Shown here in pieces: positions 9,191-18,617 of a stretch of DNA of 64,000 bases (its first letter is position 1; every line of letters starts with the position of its first letter). Position numbers and translations under genes: made by a program. The stretch is from Parablautia muri. GTDB taxonomy: Bacteria > Bacillota > Clostridia > Lachnospirales > Lachnospiraceae. The notes beneath the pieces are model-generated. The model was not told the DNA's origin and ran no database searches. It saw nothing but the letters and a program-made list of their open reading frames with translations. Location: positions 310,001 through 374,000 of the forward strand of contig NZ_QZDT01000001.1 in the NCBI RefSeq assembly GCF_009917485.1, given 5' to 3'.

Positions 9191-10183
9191 ATGCATATAC
9201 TATTTTGCAGTGTGGGAAGAAGATGTGAATTATTAAAGGATTTCAGGAAAACGCTGGGTAGAGATGCAAAGATTGTGGTTACGGACAATAGTGAGGTGGC
9301 TCCTGCCATGGCTTTCGCCAACAGAGCTTATCAGGTTCCGCTGATTACCGACCCTGGTTATATTCCCATGATTTTAGATATTTGTAAAAAAGAAGAAATT
9401 CATGCGGTAACTACCCTGATTGATCCTGAAATTGCCCTGCTTGCGGAGCACAGGGAGGAGTTTGAGGCTTTGGGTGTTGTGGTTTTGGCGCCTTACACGG
9501 AAACGGCAAAGCTCTGCTTTAATAAGTATGAAATGTATCAATTTTTGATACGGCATGGAATTCATACGATAAAAACTTATGGAACCTATGAAGAATTTTT
9601 AACCGCTTATGAAAAGGGAGAGATTCTTTTGCCTGTATTTGTAAAGCCCAGGATGGGAAGCGGCAGTGTGGGTGCCAGAAAGATAGAAACCCTTGCATTG
9701 TTAAAGCAGGTGACGGATGCAGATGAAAGCCTGATGATTCAGGAGCTTATGACAGGGGAGGACTTGGACGCTGACGTTTATGTGGATACTGTAAGCCATA
9801 AGCCGGTAGCTATCTTTTCAAAACGTAAGCTTTCCACCACAATTGGAGGAGCCAATAAGACGATATCTTTTAAGGATGAGAGATTATTTGATTTTGTAAA
9901 AGAAGTATTGGGGACTATGGAGTTTAACGGGCCGCTAGATATGGATTTCTTTTATCAGGACGGGAAATATTATCTCTCAGAAATTAACCCAAGGTTTGGA
10001 GGTGCGTATCTTCATGCCTATGGAGCCGGAGTGGATTTTATTAAACTGATTCAGGAAAATGTTAAGGGAAATACAAATCCGGAGCAGATTGGCGATTATG
10101 AGGAAGACGTGGTGATGATGATGTACGACAGCGTTGTCATCCGCAAAAAGAAAGAGATAGAAGCTGCTATTGTCAGCTTATGA
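9191..10183 (+). CDS. ATP-grasp enzyme in the bacillosamine-type block
   Basis: 330 residues from ATG 9191 with GGGAGG ten bases upstream; GTG 9167 is possible. It has an N-terminal Rossmann-like part (MHILFCSVGRR), a central ATP-grasp lid (PVFVKPRMGSGSVGARKI) and the Mg-ATP ligand motif SEINPRFGGAY with E264 and N266. It resembles CarB/PylC-type ATP-grasp proteins that activate a carboxylate and join it to an amine. Its place directly after PglC, where acetyltransferase PglD would be expected, suggests acylation of the C4 amino group, perhaps by an amino acid. That substrate is inference. Confidence 0.75.
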   Translation: MHILFCSVGRRCELLKDFRKTLGRDAKIVVTDNSEVAPAMAFANRAYQVPLITDPGYIPMILDICKKEEIHAVTTLIDPEIALLAEHREEFEALGVVVLAPYTETAKLCFNKYEMYQFLIRHGIHTIKTYGTYEEFLTAYEKGEILLPVFVKPRMGSGSVGARKIETLALLKQVTDADESLMIQELMTGEDLDADVYVDTVSHKPVAIFSKRKLSTTIGGANKTISFKDERLFDFVKEVLGTMEFNGPLDMDFFYQDGKYYLSEINPRFGGAYLHAYGAGVDFIKLIQENVKGNTNPEQIGDYEEDVVMMMYDSVVIRKKKEIEAAIVSL

Positions 10184-10198
10184 TGGCATGAGGCGGAG

Positions 10199-10222
10199 TG
10201 TAAAATCGCAAGGAATTTTACA
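10199..10222 (+). promoter_or_regulatory. Eight-base-pair hairpin before the GT4 gene
   Basis: TGTAAAAT at 10199-10206 pairs perfectly with ATTTTACA at 10215-10222 around an eight-base loop, just upstream of the TGGAGGG ribosome binding site for ATG 10235. No T tract follows, so it is not a standard terminator. It may protect or pause the transcript. Confidence 0.5.
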
Positions 10223-10234
10223 TGGAGGGCTGTT

Positions 10235-11341
10235 ATGAAGATTTTGATTCTGAGCAATTATGCAAATGGATTGTATCTTTTCAGAAAAGAGGTTTTGCAG
10301 GCCTTTACAGATAAGGGGTATGAGACAGTCATCTCAGTGCCTTCTGATGAAAATTGCAGGAAGCTTGAAGATATGGGATTTCAGGTGATCCCTACGGAAT
10401 TTGAGCGTAGGGGCAGTAACCCTGTCCATGACTTTAAGCTTTTTGTCAAATATACAAAGCTTTTGAGGCAGCAGAAGCCGGATGTGGTGTTGACTTATAC
10501 CATAAAGCCCAACCTTTACGGTGGGCTGGCGTGCAGGATAAAGAGGGTACCATACCTTGTAAACATTACCGGACTTGGTACAGCGGTGGAAAAGCAGGGA
10601 TTGCTGGGAAAGGCATTAATTGCTTTTTATAGAGTTGCAGTAAAAAAGGCAGCCTGTGTTTTCTTTCAAAATGAAGGGAATCAGCAGTTTATGCTTACAC
10701 ATGGTGTGGGAAAAGAAAGGAGCAGGCTTTTGCCAGGATCCGGTGTGAATTTGCAGGAGCACCCTTACGTAAGCTATCCGTCCGAGGATAAGGGAATTAT
10801 ATTTTTGGCGGTTTTGCGTATGATGAAGGATAAGGGAATTGAAGAATATTTGACTGCGGCAGAGCAGATTGCAGGAGAGTTTCAGGAAAGCCGTTTTTAT
10901 CTTGTAGGGGAATATGAGGAAGAAAGCCGGAAGACCTATGAGCCATGGATCCAAAGGCTTTCAGAGGAAGGGAAGCTTAAGTACTTTGGACATATCGATG
11001 ATGTGCCAAAGGTTATGGCGCAGAGTCATGTGATTGTCCATCCTTCTTATCATGAGGGGCTTTCGAATGTACTGCTTGAGGCGGCGGCCTGTGGAAGACC
11101 AGTGCTTGCAAGTGATGTGCCGGGGTGTCGTGAGACATTGCAAAGTGGATTAAGCGGGCTTACTTTTCCGGCCAGAGATACGGAAGGACTTGTGAGAGCT
11201 ATTAAGACTATTTTAAGCTATACAAAATCCGACCGCCAGGAGATGGGGCTGCGGGGGCGGGAATATGTGGAGCATGTGTTTGACCGCCGGAAGGTTATTT
11301 CCATCTATTTAGAAGAAATTGCAAAACAGATTAACAAGTAA
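10235..11341 (+). CDS. GT4-family glycosyltransferase (PglA/CapM-like)
   Basis: 368 residues, two-domain GT-B fold. The N-terminus MKILILSNYANGLYLFRKEV and KPNLYGGLACR are typical of CapM/PglA-like transferases. The C-terminal donor-binding motif is EGLSNVLLEAAACGRPV with the E-x7-E pair. By position after the initiating transferase it probably adds the second sugar to the undecaprenyl-linked amino sugar. The upstream intergenic hairpin and strong TGGAGGG site suggest separately tuned translation. The donor cannot be read from sequence. Confidence 0.85.
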   Translation: MKILILSNYANGLYLFRKEVLQAFTDKGYETVISVPSDENCRKLEDMGFQVIPTEFERRGSNPVHDFKLFVKYTKLLRQQKPDVVLTYTIKPNLYGGLACRIKRVPYLVNITGLGTAVEKQGLLGKALIAFYRVAVKKAACVFFQNEGNQQFMLTHGVGKERSRLLPGSGVNLQEHPYVSYPSEDKGIIFLAVLRMMKDKGIEEYLTAAEQIAGEFQESRFYLVGEYEEESRKTYEPWIQRLSEEGKLKYFGHIDDVPKVMAQSHVIVHPSYHEGLSNVLLEAAACGRPVLASDVPGCRETLQSGLSGLTFPARDTEGLVRAIKTILSYTKSDRQEMGLRGREYVEHVFDRRKVISIYLEEIAKQINK

Positions 11342-11360
11342 TTTAGTGATGTGGTATAAT
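11331..11360 (+). promoter_or_regulatory. Promoter before the UDP-sugar dehydrogenase gene
   Basis: TTAACA at 11331-11336, overlapping the preceding gene's last codons, and TATAAT at 11355-11360 are spaced by 18 bases. The predicted leader of about 80 bases contains a GCAGTGC/GCACTGC inverted repeat (11378-11384 with 11423-11429) and a GGAGG site before ATG 11447. Confidence 0.55.
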
Positions 11361-11446
11361 GTACGCGAAGATAATGAGCAGTGCCGCGAAGCAATGTGGG
11401 AAACCGAACGTTTTCAGAATGTGCACTGCGACTATGGAGGTTTGGG

Positions 11447-12760
11447 ATGAATTTATATGAAGATATTGTGAGTGGGAAAGAAAAATTGTCGCTGGTTGGA
11501 CTTGGATATGTGGGAATGCCGATTGCAGTAGCTTTTGCACGGAAGGTTAAGGTGATAGGCTTTGATTTAAATGAAAAAAAGATTGATTTATACAAAAATG
11601 GGGTGGATCCTACCAATGAAGTAGGAAATGATGTCATTAAGGAAACAAAGGTGGCGTTTACAGCTGATCCCAAAAGGCTTCGGGAGGCTAAGTTCCATAT
11701 CGTGGCAGTTCCCACGCCGGTGAACAGCGACCATACGCCGGATCTTACGCCGGTTGAGGGGGCCAGCCGTATTTTAGGGCAGAATTTGACAAAGGGGTCT
11801 GTGGTTGTGTTTGAATCAACTGTGTATCCGGGGGTTACAGAGGATATTTGTGTGCCTATTTTGGAAAAGGAATCAGGCCTTAAATGTGGTGTGGATTTTA
11901 AAATTGGATATTCGCCGGAGCGAATCAATCCTGGAGATAAGGTGCACCGTCTGGAAACCATTGTTAAGATTGTATCCGGTATGGATGAGGAAACTTTAGA
12001 TACGGTGGCGAAGGTTTATGAGTTGGTGGTGGAGGCCGGTGTATATCGGGCACAGTCTATCAAGGTGGCAGAGGCCGCTAAGGTGATTGAGAACAGCCAG
12101 AGAGATATTAACATAGCCTTTATGAATGAGTTGTCCATCATTTTTAATAAGATGGGGATTGATACGAAATCGGTGTTAGAAGCAGCAGGAACCAAATGGA
12201 ATTTCCTGAAATTTTATCCTGGCTTGGTGGGAGGCCACTGTATCGGTGTGGATCCTTATTACCTGACCTACAAGGCGGAGGAACTTGGATATCATTCCCA
12301 GATTATTTTGTCAGGCCGGCGCATCAATGATGATATGGGAAAATATGTGGCAGAGTCTTTGGTGAAAAACCTGATAAAAGCAGATATTCATGTAAAAGGG
12401 GCTAAGGTTGCCATTCTTGGATTCACCTTTAAGGAAAATTGCCCGGATACCAGAAATACCAAGGTAATTGATATTTATAGAGAGCTTGAGGAATATAAAA
12501 TTACACCTATGGTGGTGGAGCCGGCGGCAGACGCAAAAGAAGCAAAACAGCTTTATGGAATCACGTTCGAGACCATGGACGCCATAAAGGACATGGATGC
12601 GATAATCATAGCGGTTGCTCATAAAGAGTTTACCTTTTTAAAGGAAAAAGATTTTGCAGGATTCTTTAAAGCAGGACAAAAGAAGGTGTTGCTGGATATC
12701 AAGGGCTTACGCGATCGCAAGGAGATGGAAGATAAGGGCTATCTATATTGGCGGTTATAG
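11447..12760 (+). CDS. UDP-HexNAc 6-dehydrogenase (WbpA/WbpO/TviB group)
   Basis: 437 residues from ATG 11447, which has TGGAGG upstream. [11 protein letters not shown] (17-27) is the NAD site. [11 protein letters not shown] (154-164) marks the UDP-GlcNAc/GalNAc dehydrogenase group rather than UDP-glucose dehydrogenases. The catalytic cysteine is C265 in [12 protein letters not shown], and [13 protein letters not shown] is conserved. Reaction: two-step NAD oxidation of C6 of UDP-HexNAc to the uronic acid. It is paired with a 4-epimerase downstream (13276) and two amidotransferases, all fitting GalNAcA or GlcNAcA synthesis and amidation. Confidence 0.88.
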   Translation: MNLYEDIVSGKEKLSLVGLGYVGMPIAVAFARKVKVIGFDLNEKKIDLYKNGVDPTNEVGNDVIKETKVAFTADPKRLREAKFHIVAVPTPVNSDHTPDLTPVEGASRILGQNLTKGSVVVFESTVYPGVTEDICVPILEKESGLKCGVDFKIGYSPERINPGDKVHRLETIVKIVSGMDEETLDTVAKVYELVVEAGVYRAQSIKVAEAAKVIENSQRDINIAFMNELSIIFNKMGIDTKSVLEAAGTKWNFLKFYPGLVGGHCIGVDPYYLTYKAEELGYHSQIILSGRRINDDMGKYVAESLVKNLIKADIHVKGAKVAILGFTFKENCPDTRNTKVIDIYRELEEYKITPMVVEPAADAKEAKQLYGITFETMDAIKDMDAIIIAVAHKEFTFLKEKDFAGFFKAGQKKVLLDIKGLRDRKEMEDKGYLYWRL

Positions 12761-12770
12761 AGGATGAAAC

Positions 12771-13258
12771 ATGAAAATTTTTCGAAAGATAAAAGAAGCT
12801 GGATTTTTAAAAACAGCATAATATATTAATTTTCATAATGAACAAAAGGGATATGTGGTGGATATAGGGTGCGGGCTTGGAGAACTTTTGCGGCATATTA
12901 CAGCCAATAAAAAAGTGGGAATGGATATGTGTGAAGATGTTATTTTGGCAGCTCGTGAGTTAGATGATGGGATGGCCACATATAAGGTAGGCAGTTTCGA
13001 TTAAGTAATAGAAAAGGATATTGATTATCTGGTAACATTAGACTTTATGCATGGTGGAACAGAGGATACTTGGGTACGGCCTTATCATGTTATCGCGGAA
13101 AAAGCAATATATTACATTTTATAGTAGATACTGTTCCTGACAGTGAAACGAGCCATTTTTTAGATTGGAGTAAGATTCTGCCGAATCATTACAGGCAGAT
13201 TGAAAAGATGGGACCATTTTTGAGAGGAAGATATATAGAGGTTTGGAAGAAACAATAA
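12771..13258 (+). pseudogene. Degraded SAM-dependent methyltransferase
   Basis: Reading from ATG 12771 gives MKIFRKIKEAGFLKTA, then a stop at 12819, then a clear class I methyltransferase motif I (VVDIGCGLGE) followed by a second in-frame stop near 13005. The C-terminal part continues in another frame from about 13070-13100 to 13258 (HFIVDTVPDSETSHFL). Two stops and a frameshift therefore break one former methyltransferase of about 160 residues. It lies between the dehydrogenase and epimerase genes, so the ancestral glycan was probably methylated and this lineage lost the step. Read-through to a functional product is very unlikely. Confidence 0.8.
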
Positions 13259-13275
13259 TGGGAGAAGAATAGAAA

Positions 13276-14250
13276 ATGGGATATCGAGAGTTAAAGTTTG
13301 ATAAAAATTCTATGTTTCTGGTGACAGGCGGAGCAGGATTTATAGGCTCAAACCTATGTGAAGCCATTTTAAACATGGGATATAGAGTCAGATGCCTGGA
13401 CAATTTATCAACGGGAAAGTATGAAAACATTGAGAAGTTAACCTTAAATCCTGATTTTGTTTTTATTAAAGGAGACATCAGGGAGTTAGATACATGCATG
13501 GATGCCTGCAGGGACGTGGATTTTGTTTTAAATCAGGCAGCATGGGGGAGCGTCCCCAGAAGTATCGAGATGCCACTTCTCTATGAGGAAATTAATATAC
13601 GCGGCACACTCAATATGATGGAGGCTGCAAGACAAAACAGCGTGAAAAAATTCGTCTATGCATCCAGCTCCTCCGTATATGGAGATCATCCGATCCTTCC
13701 GAAGCAGGAAGGGCGGGAAGGAAAGCTTCTTTCTCCGTACGCTCTAACCAAACGGGTGGATGAGGAATACGGAAGACTTTATAAAGTGTTGTATGGACTG
13801 GACACTTATGGCATGAGGTATTTTAATGTGTTTGGCAGGCGGCAGGACCCGAATGGTATGTATGCCGCAGTGATTCCTAAGTTTATCAAGCAGCTTATGG
13901 ACGGACAAGTGCCTACAATCCATGGCGATGGTAAGCAGTCCAGGGATTTTACTTACATTGATAATGTAATTGAGGCGAATTTAAAAGCTTGTTTGGCTCC
14001 TTCAGAGGCAGCAGGCGAAGCATACAATATTGGAGCAGGGGGTAGGGAATATTTGATAGACGTTTATCATGACCTTTGCAAGGCGCTAGGTAAGGACGTG
14101 GAACCGGCGTTTGGGCCCAGCAGGCCCGGAGATATCAGAGATTCCAATGCAGACATCAGCAAGGCAAGGAAGATGCTTGGATATGACCCTGAATATGATT
14201 TTGAAAAAGGGATAAATCTTGCCATCAACTGGTACAAAGAAAATTTGTAA
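13276..14250 (+). CDS. UDP-HexNAc/HexNAcA 4-epimerase (WbpP/TviC-like SDR)
   Basis: 324 residues of the extended short-chain dehydrogenase family. VTGGAGFIGSN (16-26) is the NAD site, SSSSVYGD carries the catalytic serine, and Y155-x3-K159 is in SPYALTK. QAAWGSVPRSIE closely matches WbpP/TviC-type epimerases (QAALGSVPRSIE in many relatives). Expected role: interconversion of the gluco and galacto forms of UDP-GlcNAc or its uronic acid. GGAG at about 13260 precedes the ATG. It partners the dehydrogenase at 11447, now separated from it by the methyltransferase wreck. Confidence 0.85.
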   Translation: MGYRELKFDKNSMFLVTGGAGFIGSNLCEAILNMGYRVRCLDNLSTGKYENIEKLTLNPDFVFIKGDIRELDTCMDACRDVDFVLNQAAWGSVPRSIEMPLLYEEINIRGTLNMMEAARQNSVKKFVYASSSSVYGDHPILPKQEGREGKLLSPYALTKRVDEEYGRLYKVLYGLDTYGMRYFNVFGRRQDPNGMYAAVIPKFIKQLMDGQVPTIHGDGKQSRDFTYIDNVIEANLKACLAPSEAAGEAYNIGAGGREYLIDVYHDLCKALGKDVEPAFGPSRPGDIRDSNADISKARKMLGYDPEYDFEKGINLAINWYKENL

Positions 14251-14296
14251 GATTTACCTTTTTCATATAAGATAAGGTTTTTTGGAAGGAGACTAT

Positions 14297-15073
14297 ATGA
14301 AAATAGCGGTAAGGCTGGATGACATAACATCCGATATGGATTGGAAGCGTTTTTTAAAGTTCAAAGAGCTTCTGGATCGGTATCAGGTGAAGCCGCTGAT
14401 AGGGGTTGTTCCAAAGAACAGAGACGAAAATCTGAAAAAGGATGAAAAAGAAAATGAATGCAGGCCGGCGGATTTCTGGGAATATGTGAAAGAGCTGGAA
14501 AAAGAAGGCTGGGTAATTGCCATGCATGGGCTTTACCACATTTACACCACCAATAAAGGTGGTCTGTTTCCCCTTAACAATTTTTCTGAATTTGCAGGGG
14601 TTCCATTGGAAAAGCAAAAAGAAATGCTGACAGAAGGGAAAAGGATTTTGAGAGAAAAAGGAATTGAGACAGATCTTTTTATGGCACCTGCTCATTCTTA
14701 TGATATTTGTACCTTAAAAGCGTTACAGGAGACCGGTTTTACGGCATTGACAGATGGATTTGGGGAAAGACCCTACTATTTTAAGGGGCTAAAATTTTAT
14801 CCGATTTCCTTTCGGCTTAGCAGTACATTGAGAAAGATGGAAGGGTATTCAACCATGGTGGTTCATACGGGAACCGTCAAAGAAGATGATTTGAAGCGGT
14901 ATGAAAGCTATTTTGAGCGAAAAGATACGCAGTGGATTTCTTATAGAGAATATTTAGCGCAGCCTGCGGTGAAGCAAAGTATTCCAGGCAGGTGGAAAGA
15001 GTTTATTATGGCAAAAGGAAAATATTGGATGGTAAAGGCAAGCACGCAAAAGCAGACAATTGCGAAAGAATAA
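14297..15073 (+). CDS. DUF2334 polysaccharide-deacetylase-like protein
   Basis: 258 residues from ATG 14297 behind GGAAGGAGAC. The Asp pair D8-D9 in VRLDDITSDMD and the H77-x3-H81 pair in MHGLYHIY are the metal/catalytic residues of DUF2334, a branch of the NodB-like deacetylases. No signal peptide or membrane helix is visible, so it should act in the cytoplasm, probably on a nucleotide sugar or lipid-linked intermediate. Family members of known function remove N-acetyl groups; here the target is unknown. A free amino group would fit with the ATP-grasp enzyme upstream. Confidence 0.75.
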   Translation: MKIAVRLDDITSDMDWKRFLKFKELLDRYQVKPLIGVVPKNRDENLKKDEKENECRPADFWEYVKELEKEGWVIAMHGLYHIYTTNKGGLFPLNNFSEFAGVPLEKQKEMLTEGKRILREKGIETDLFMAPAHSYDICTLKALQETGFTALTDGFGERPYYFKGLKFYPISFRLSSTLRKMEGYSTMVVHTGTVKEDDLKRYESYFERKDTQWISYREYLAQPAVKQSIPGRWKEFIMAKGKYWMVKASTQKQTIAKE

Positions 15074-15120
15074 GCTGCGCGAATATTCTGACAATAGTCA
15101 TAAAGGCAAAAGGAGAAGAA

Positions 15121-16275
15121 ATGGCGCAACCAATTCGGATACTTCATGTGCTCGGAAATACACAACTTGGCGGTGCGGAAAGCCGCATTATGGACTTATA
15201 CCGTCATATAGACAAAAATAAATTTCAATTTGATTTTTTGGTTCATACGGAAGCGGAGGGACATTTTGATAAAGAGATTGTAAAGCTGGGAGGGCGGATA
15301 TTTCGCGTTCCCCGTTTTCGGCTATATAACTATTTTTCCTACCGGAGTGCCATGAAGGAGTTCTTCAGGGTTCATAAGGATTTTAAAGCGGTGCAGGGAC
15401 ATATGACCAGTACAGCGGCGATTTATCTGCCCATAGCAAAGCAGGCAGGGATTCCGATTACCATTGCCCATGCCAGAAGCGCCGGGGTAGATAAGGGCGC
15501 TAAGGGTAAGCTGACCAGATGGATGCGGCGGAATCTTTCCAAAAAGGCGGACTATCTTTTTACCTGTTCAAAGCTGGCAGGAATTTCCGTTTTCGGGGAG
15601 CAGGCGGTGAGGGAGGGAAAGACAATTTTCGTTCCCAATGCCATTGACTGTCAACTGTTTGCTTACGATGAGGGAAAGCGAAGGGAAAAACGAAAGGAGC
15701 TTGGGATTGAAGACAAATACGTGATTGGTCACGTGGGCAGGTTCCATTATGCTAAAAATCATGAATATTTGTTACAAATCTTTGCTAAGCTTTGTAAGAA
15801 AGAAAAATTAAATGAAGATTTAAATGGAAACTTAGCTAAAAAAAAGAGCTTTGTTTTACTGCTGTTGGGCGAAGGAAGCGGGATGGCCGATGCTAAGGCT
15901 CTGGCGAAGGAGCTGGGAATAGAAGATAAGGTATACTTTCTTGGAAACCACAGTAATATTTATGACTATTACCAGGCTATGGATTATTTTGTTTACCCTT
16001 CCCGGTTTGAGGGACTGCCGGGAACCATGGTGGAAGCCCAAACCTCCGGCCTTAGATGTGTGATGTCGGATACAATCTGTGAGGAAGTGATAGCAACGGA
16101 TTTGGTGCACACTATGGATATACAGGCAAAGGCGGCGCTTTGGGCTAAGTACATCCAAAATACGGCGGATTATGAGAGAAAAAGCTATGTGGAGGAGATG
16201 CAAAAAGCGGGATTTGATGTAAAGGAACAAGCTGATCGGATGATGCGATTTTATGAAACAGGTATTTTGAGATGA
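15121..16275 (+). CDS. GT4-family glycosyltransferase
   Basis: 384 residues from ATG 15121 with AAAGGAGAAGAA immediately upstream; the frame is open further back without a site. LGNTQLGGAESRIMDLYRHI is the N-terminal glycine-rich loop, and EGLPGTMVEAQTSGLRC carries the E-x7-E donor motif. It is cytoplasmic, GT-B fold. The stop overlaps the next GT4 start by four bases (ATGA), so the two are translationally coupled. Confidence 0.85.
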   Translation: MAQPIRILHVLGNTQLGGAESRIMDLYRHIDKNKFQFDFLVHTEAEGHFDKEIVKLGGRIFRVPRFRLYNYFSYRSAMKEFFRVHKDFKAVQGHMTSTAAIYLPIAKQAGIPITIAHARSAGVDKGAKGKLTRWMRRNLSKKADYLFTCSKLAGISVFGEQAVREGKTIFVPNAIDCQLFAYDEGKRREKRKELGIEDKYVIGHVGRFHYAKNHEYLLQIFAKLCKKEKLNEDLNGNLAKKKSFVLLLLGEGSGMADAKALAKELGIEDKVYFLGNHSNIYDYYQAMDYFVYPSRFEGLPGTMVEAQTSGLRCVMSDTICEEVIATDLVHTMDIQAKAALWAKYIQNTADYERKSYVEEMQKAGFDVKEQADRMMRFYETGILR

Positions 16276-17468
16276 AAAAGAAATTAATGCTAATATCCCC
16301 TATGCTTCATCAGGGTGGTTTTGAACGGGTGTGTATCACTACTGCGCGATTGATGGAACCGTATTTCGATGTGACAATCGTCATATTTAATTCGGCGAAC
16401 ATTGCTTATAATATAGAGGGTTTAAATATCATTGACATTCAGATGGGGGCAAAAAAGGGAAAAGTTAAAAAGATATTTAACATGATAAGGCGTTCCGCAA
16501 AGGTTAGGAAGCTTAAGAAAAGAATGAAGCCTGATATTGCTTATAGCTTTGGCCCTACTGCGAATATGGTCAATGCCTTTTCGAAAACAGGACGGGAAAA
16601 AGTATGGCTTGGACTCAGAAATTACACAGATGTGGAAGAAACAATTAAAATCAAATTGTTTACCAGACTGGCCCATCTGATGATTTGCTGCTCTAAAACA
16701 ATTGAGAAAGAACTCAATATTAAATTTGGATTTAATAGAACTGCTACACTTTATAATTTGTATGATGTACAGGCAATCAGGGAGGAAGCACAGGCAAAAG
16801 AGCCAAAGCTGCCTTGGGGGGATTATGACGATCAGGGGAGAAAAATCCGGTATATGGTATCCATGGGCAGGGATGACGATATGAAGGGTTTTTGGCATAT
16901 GCTGAAGGTATTTTCGCTGGTTCATAAGCAAATACCGGAAAGTCGGCTTATTCTGATGGGAGCGGGAACCTTTGGCTATTATAAAAAACTGGCGGAGGAT
17001 TTAAAAATATCGGATGTTATTTATTTTGCAGGTATGCAGCGGGAGCCTTATCAATATTTGAAAAAAGGAGAAATCTATTTGCTTACTTCTTTAAATGAAG
17101 GTTTTCCAAATGCGCTGGTGGAGGCAATGGCGTTGGGACTGGCGCCAGTTAGCGTGGATTGCCTTACCGGACCGGCAGAGATACTCCTTGAGGATGGAGA
17201 CACTACTTTGTTCGAAAAGCAGATACGGGAAGGAAAAAAGCCGGTTATTTATGGGGCGTATGGTATTTTAGTTCCGGTTATGAATAGGGACAGAGATTTG
17301 GATGCCAGTCATATACTGGAAGAAGAAAAACATATGGCGGAGCTTGTACTGGATTTACTTAAAGATGATGAAAAACTTAAGAAGTATCAAGAGGCAGCGT
17401 TAAACCGAGCGCAAATCTTCACTTACGAGAATTATATCGAACAATTTTTAAAATTAACGTTGGTGTAG
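16272..17468 (+). CDS. GT4-family glycosyltransferase
   Basis: 398 residues, coupled to the preceding GT by an ATGA overlap. LISPMLHQGGFERVCITTAR is the acceptor-domain loop. MGRDDDMKGFWHMLKVF begins the C-terminal domain, and EGFPNALVEAMALGLAPVSV holds the E-x7-E motif. GGFERV replaces the usual GGAERV. A 20-30 residue insertion after the donor motif (about 315-345) is longer than in neighbours. Sugar specificity is not visible. Confidence 0.82.
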   Translation: MKKKLMLISPMLHQGGFERVCITTARLMEPYFDVTIVIFNSANIAYNIEGLNIIDIQMGAKKGKVKKIFNMIRRSAKVRKLKKRMKPDIAYSFGPTANMVNAFSKTGREKVWLGLRNYTDVEETIKIKLFTRLAHLMICCSKTIEKELNIKFGFNRTATLYNLYDVQAIREEAQAKEPKLPWGDYDDQGRKIRYMVSMGRDDDMKGFWHMLKVFSLVHKQIPESRLILMGAGTFGYYKKLAEDLKISDVIYFAGMQREPYQYLKKGEIYLLTSLNEGFPNALVEAMALGLAPVSVDCLTGPAEILLEDGDTTLFEKQIREGKKPVIYGAYGILVPVMNRDRDLDASHILEEEKHMAELVLDLLKDDEKLKKYQEAALNRAQIFTYENYIEQFLKLTLV

Positions 17469-17513
17469 CCGTTCCTTTTAGAGAGTAGGCAGTAAAGGGC
17501 TTGGAGGATTAAC

Positions 17514-18614
17514 ATGCGGAAGGTTTTATTTCATTTAAATTGTTTTGAACAAGGCGGGGCAGAGCGGGTGGTATCTAACCTGGCTAATCAGCTTGTGAAA
17601 GATGATTATGAGGTAATTGCTGCTACCGAGTGGCAGGGTGAGGTTGAATTTAAGCTGGACCAACGGGTGAGAAGGATTCATGTCGGATTACGGAAAGAGG
17701 ATGAAAGAAAAGGCCGCCTTCCTAAAATTTGGCTGCGGTTTCATTACTTGCGGGCGCTTATGAAAAAAGAAAGGCCTGATGTGGTAATCTCCTTTACCAG
17801 AAGACCAAATTATCGGGCGCTTATTTCCGCATTGGGCACAGGGATTCCTGTGATTACGGCGGTCAGACAGGATCCGAAATCCTATTATAATTCCTTAGCG
17901 GACAAAATTTTAATTCCTCTTTTATATCCAAGGGCAGCAGGCTGTGTGTTCCAGACAAGGGAACAGGGAGAATCCTTTCCGGCCTCTTTGCGTAAAAGGT
18001 CAAGGATTATTTTAAACCCTGTCAATCACAAATATATAGGCGTGCCTAAACCCGAGGTGAGGGAAAAGCTGGTGGTGCAGTCAGGAAGGCTGGTTGACTT
18101 TAAGAATCAGCTGATGCTTCTGAAAGCCTTTTTGAAAGTACATGAAAAACATCCCGACTATATCCTGAAAATATATGGAGGCGATTCTTTTGATGGTACT
18201 AAGGAAAAGCTGGAAAAATTTATTAAGGAGTATAAGGCGGAGGATTACATGCTGTTAGCAGGGGCAAGCGATGATTTAGAAAAGCAGCTTCCCAAAGGGG
18301 CTGTGTATGCCTTTTCCTCTGATTACGAGGGTATGCCGAATGCGCTGTTAGAGGCAATGGCTTTGGGAATGCCTGTGGTGGCTACAGACTGCCCTTGCGG
18401 CGGCCCCAAAACCGTTATCAAACATGAGGAAAACGGGCTCCTGATACCGGTTGGAGATGAAAAAGCGCTGACAGACAGTATCAACAGATTAATAGAAGAC
18501 CAGGAATTAGCAGAGCGCCTGGGCGATAATGCGCGTAAAATTAGCGATAGAGTGAATGAGGCTGCAATTTTGGAACAGTGGAAAGAATATATAGAAGCAA
18601 CGGTAAAGGAATAA
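17514..18614 (+). CDS. GT4-family glycosyltransferase, cassette copy 1
   Basis: 366 residues, ATG 17514 behind TTGGAGGA. FEQGGAERVVSNLANQ and EGMPNALLEAMALGMPVVAT define the GT4 family, and DCPCGGPKTVI follows the donor motif. It is directly followed by an AsnB-type amidotransferase. The same GT4-AsnB order repeats at 20573-23652, and the second GT shares the DCPCGGP signature, so the pair looks duplicated. Proposed role: adding a HexNAc-uronic acid residue that the partner amidates, or whose nucleotide precursor it amidates. Confidence 0.85.
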   Translation: MRKVLFHLNCFEQGGAERVVSNLANQLVKDDYEVIAATEWQGEVEFKLDQRVRRIHVGLRKEDERKGRLPKIWLRFHYLRALMKKERPDVVISFTRRPNYRALISALGTGIPVITAVRQDPKSYYNSLADKILIPLLYPRAAGCVFQTREQGESFPASLRKRSRIILNPVNHKYIGVPKPEVREKLVVQSGRLVDFKNQLMLLKAFLKVHEKHPDYILKIYGGDSFDGTKEKLEKFIKEYKAEDYMLLAGASDDLEKQLPKGAVYAFSSDYEGMPNALLEAMALGMPVVATDCPCGGPKTVIKHEENGLLIPVGDEKALTDSINRLIEDQELAERLGDNARKISDRVNEAAILEQWKEYIEATVKE

Positions 18615-18617
18615 CTT

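Noticed and set aside
11349-11450. A 33-codon frame ending [10 protein letters not shown]-stop that overlaps the dehydrogenase start
   Set aside because: It spans the predicted TATAAT, has no ribosome binding site, and would not be on the transcript from that promoter. Its ending resembles the micro-ORFs only loosely.
11305-11961. 218-codon minus-strand frame opposite the UDP-sugar dehydrogenase
   Set aside because: It lies antisense to a gene with full catalytic motifs, shows serine/threonine-rich composition typical of antisense frames, and has no domain.
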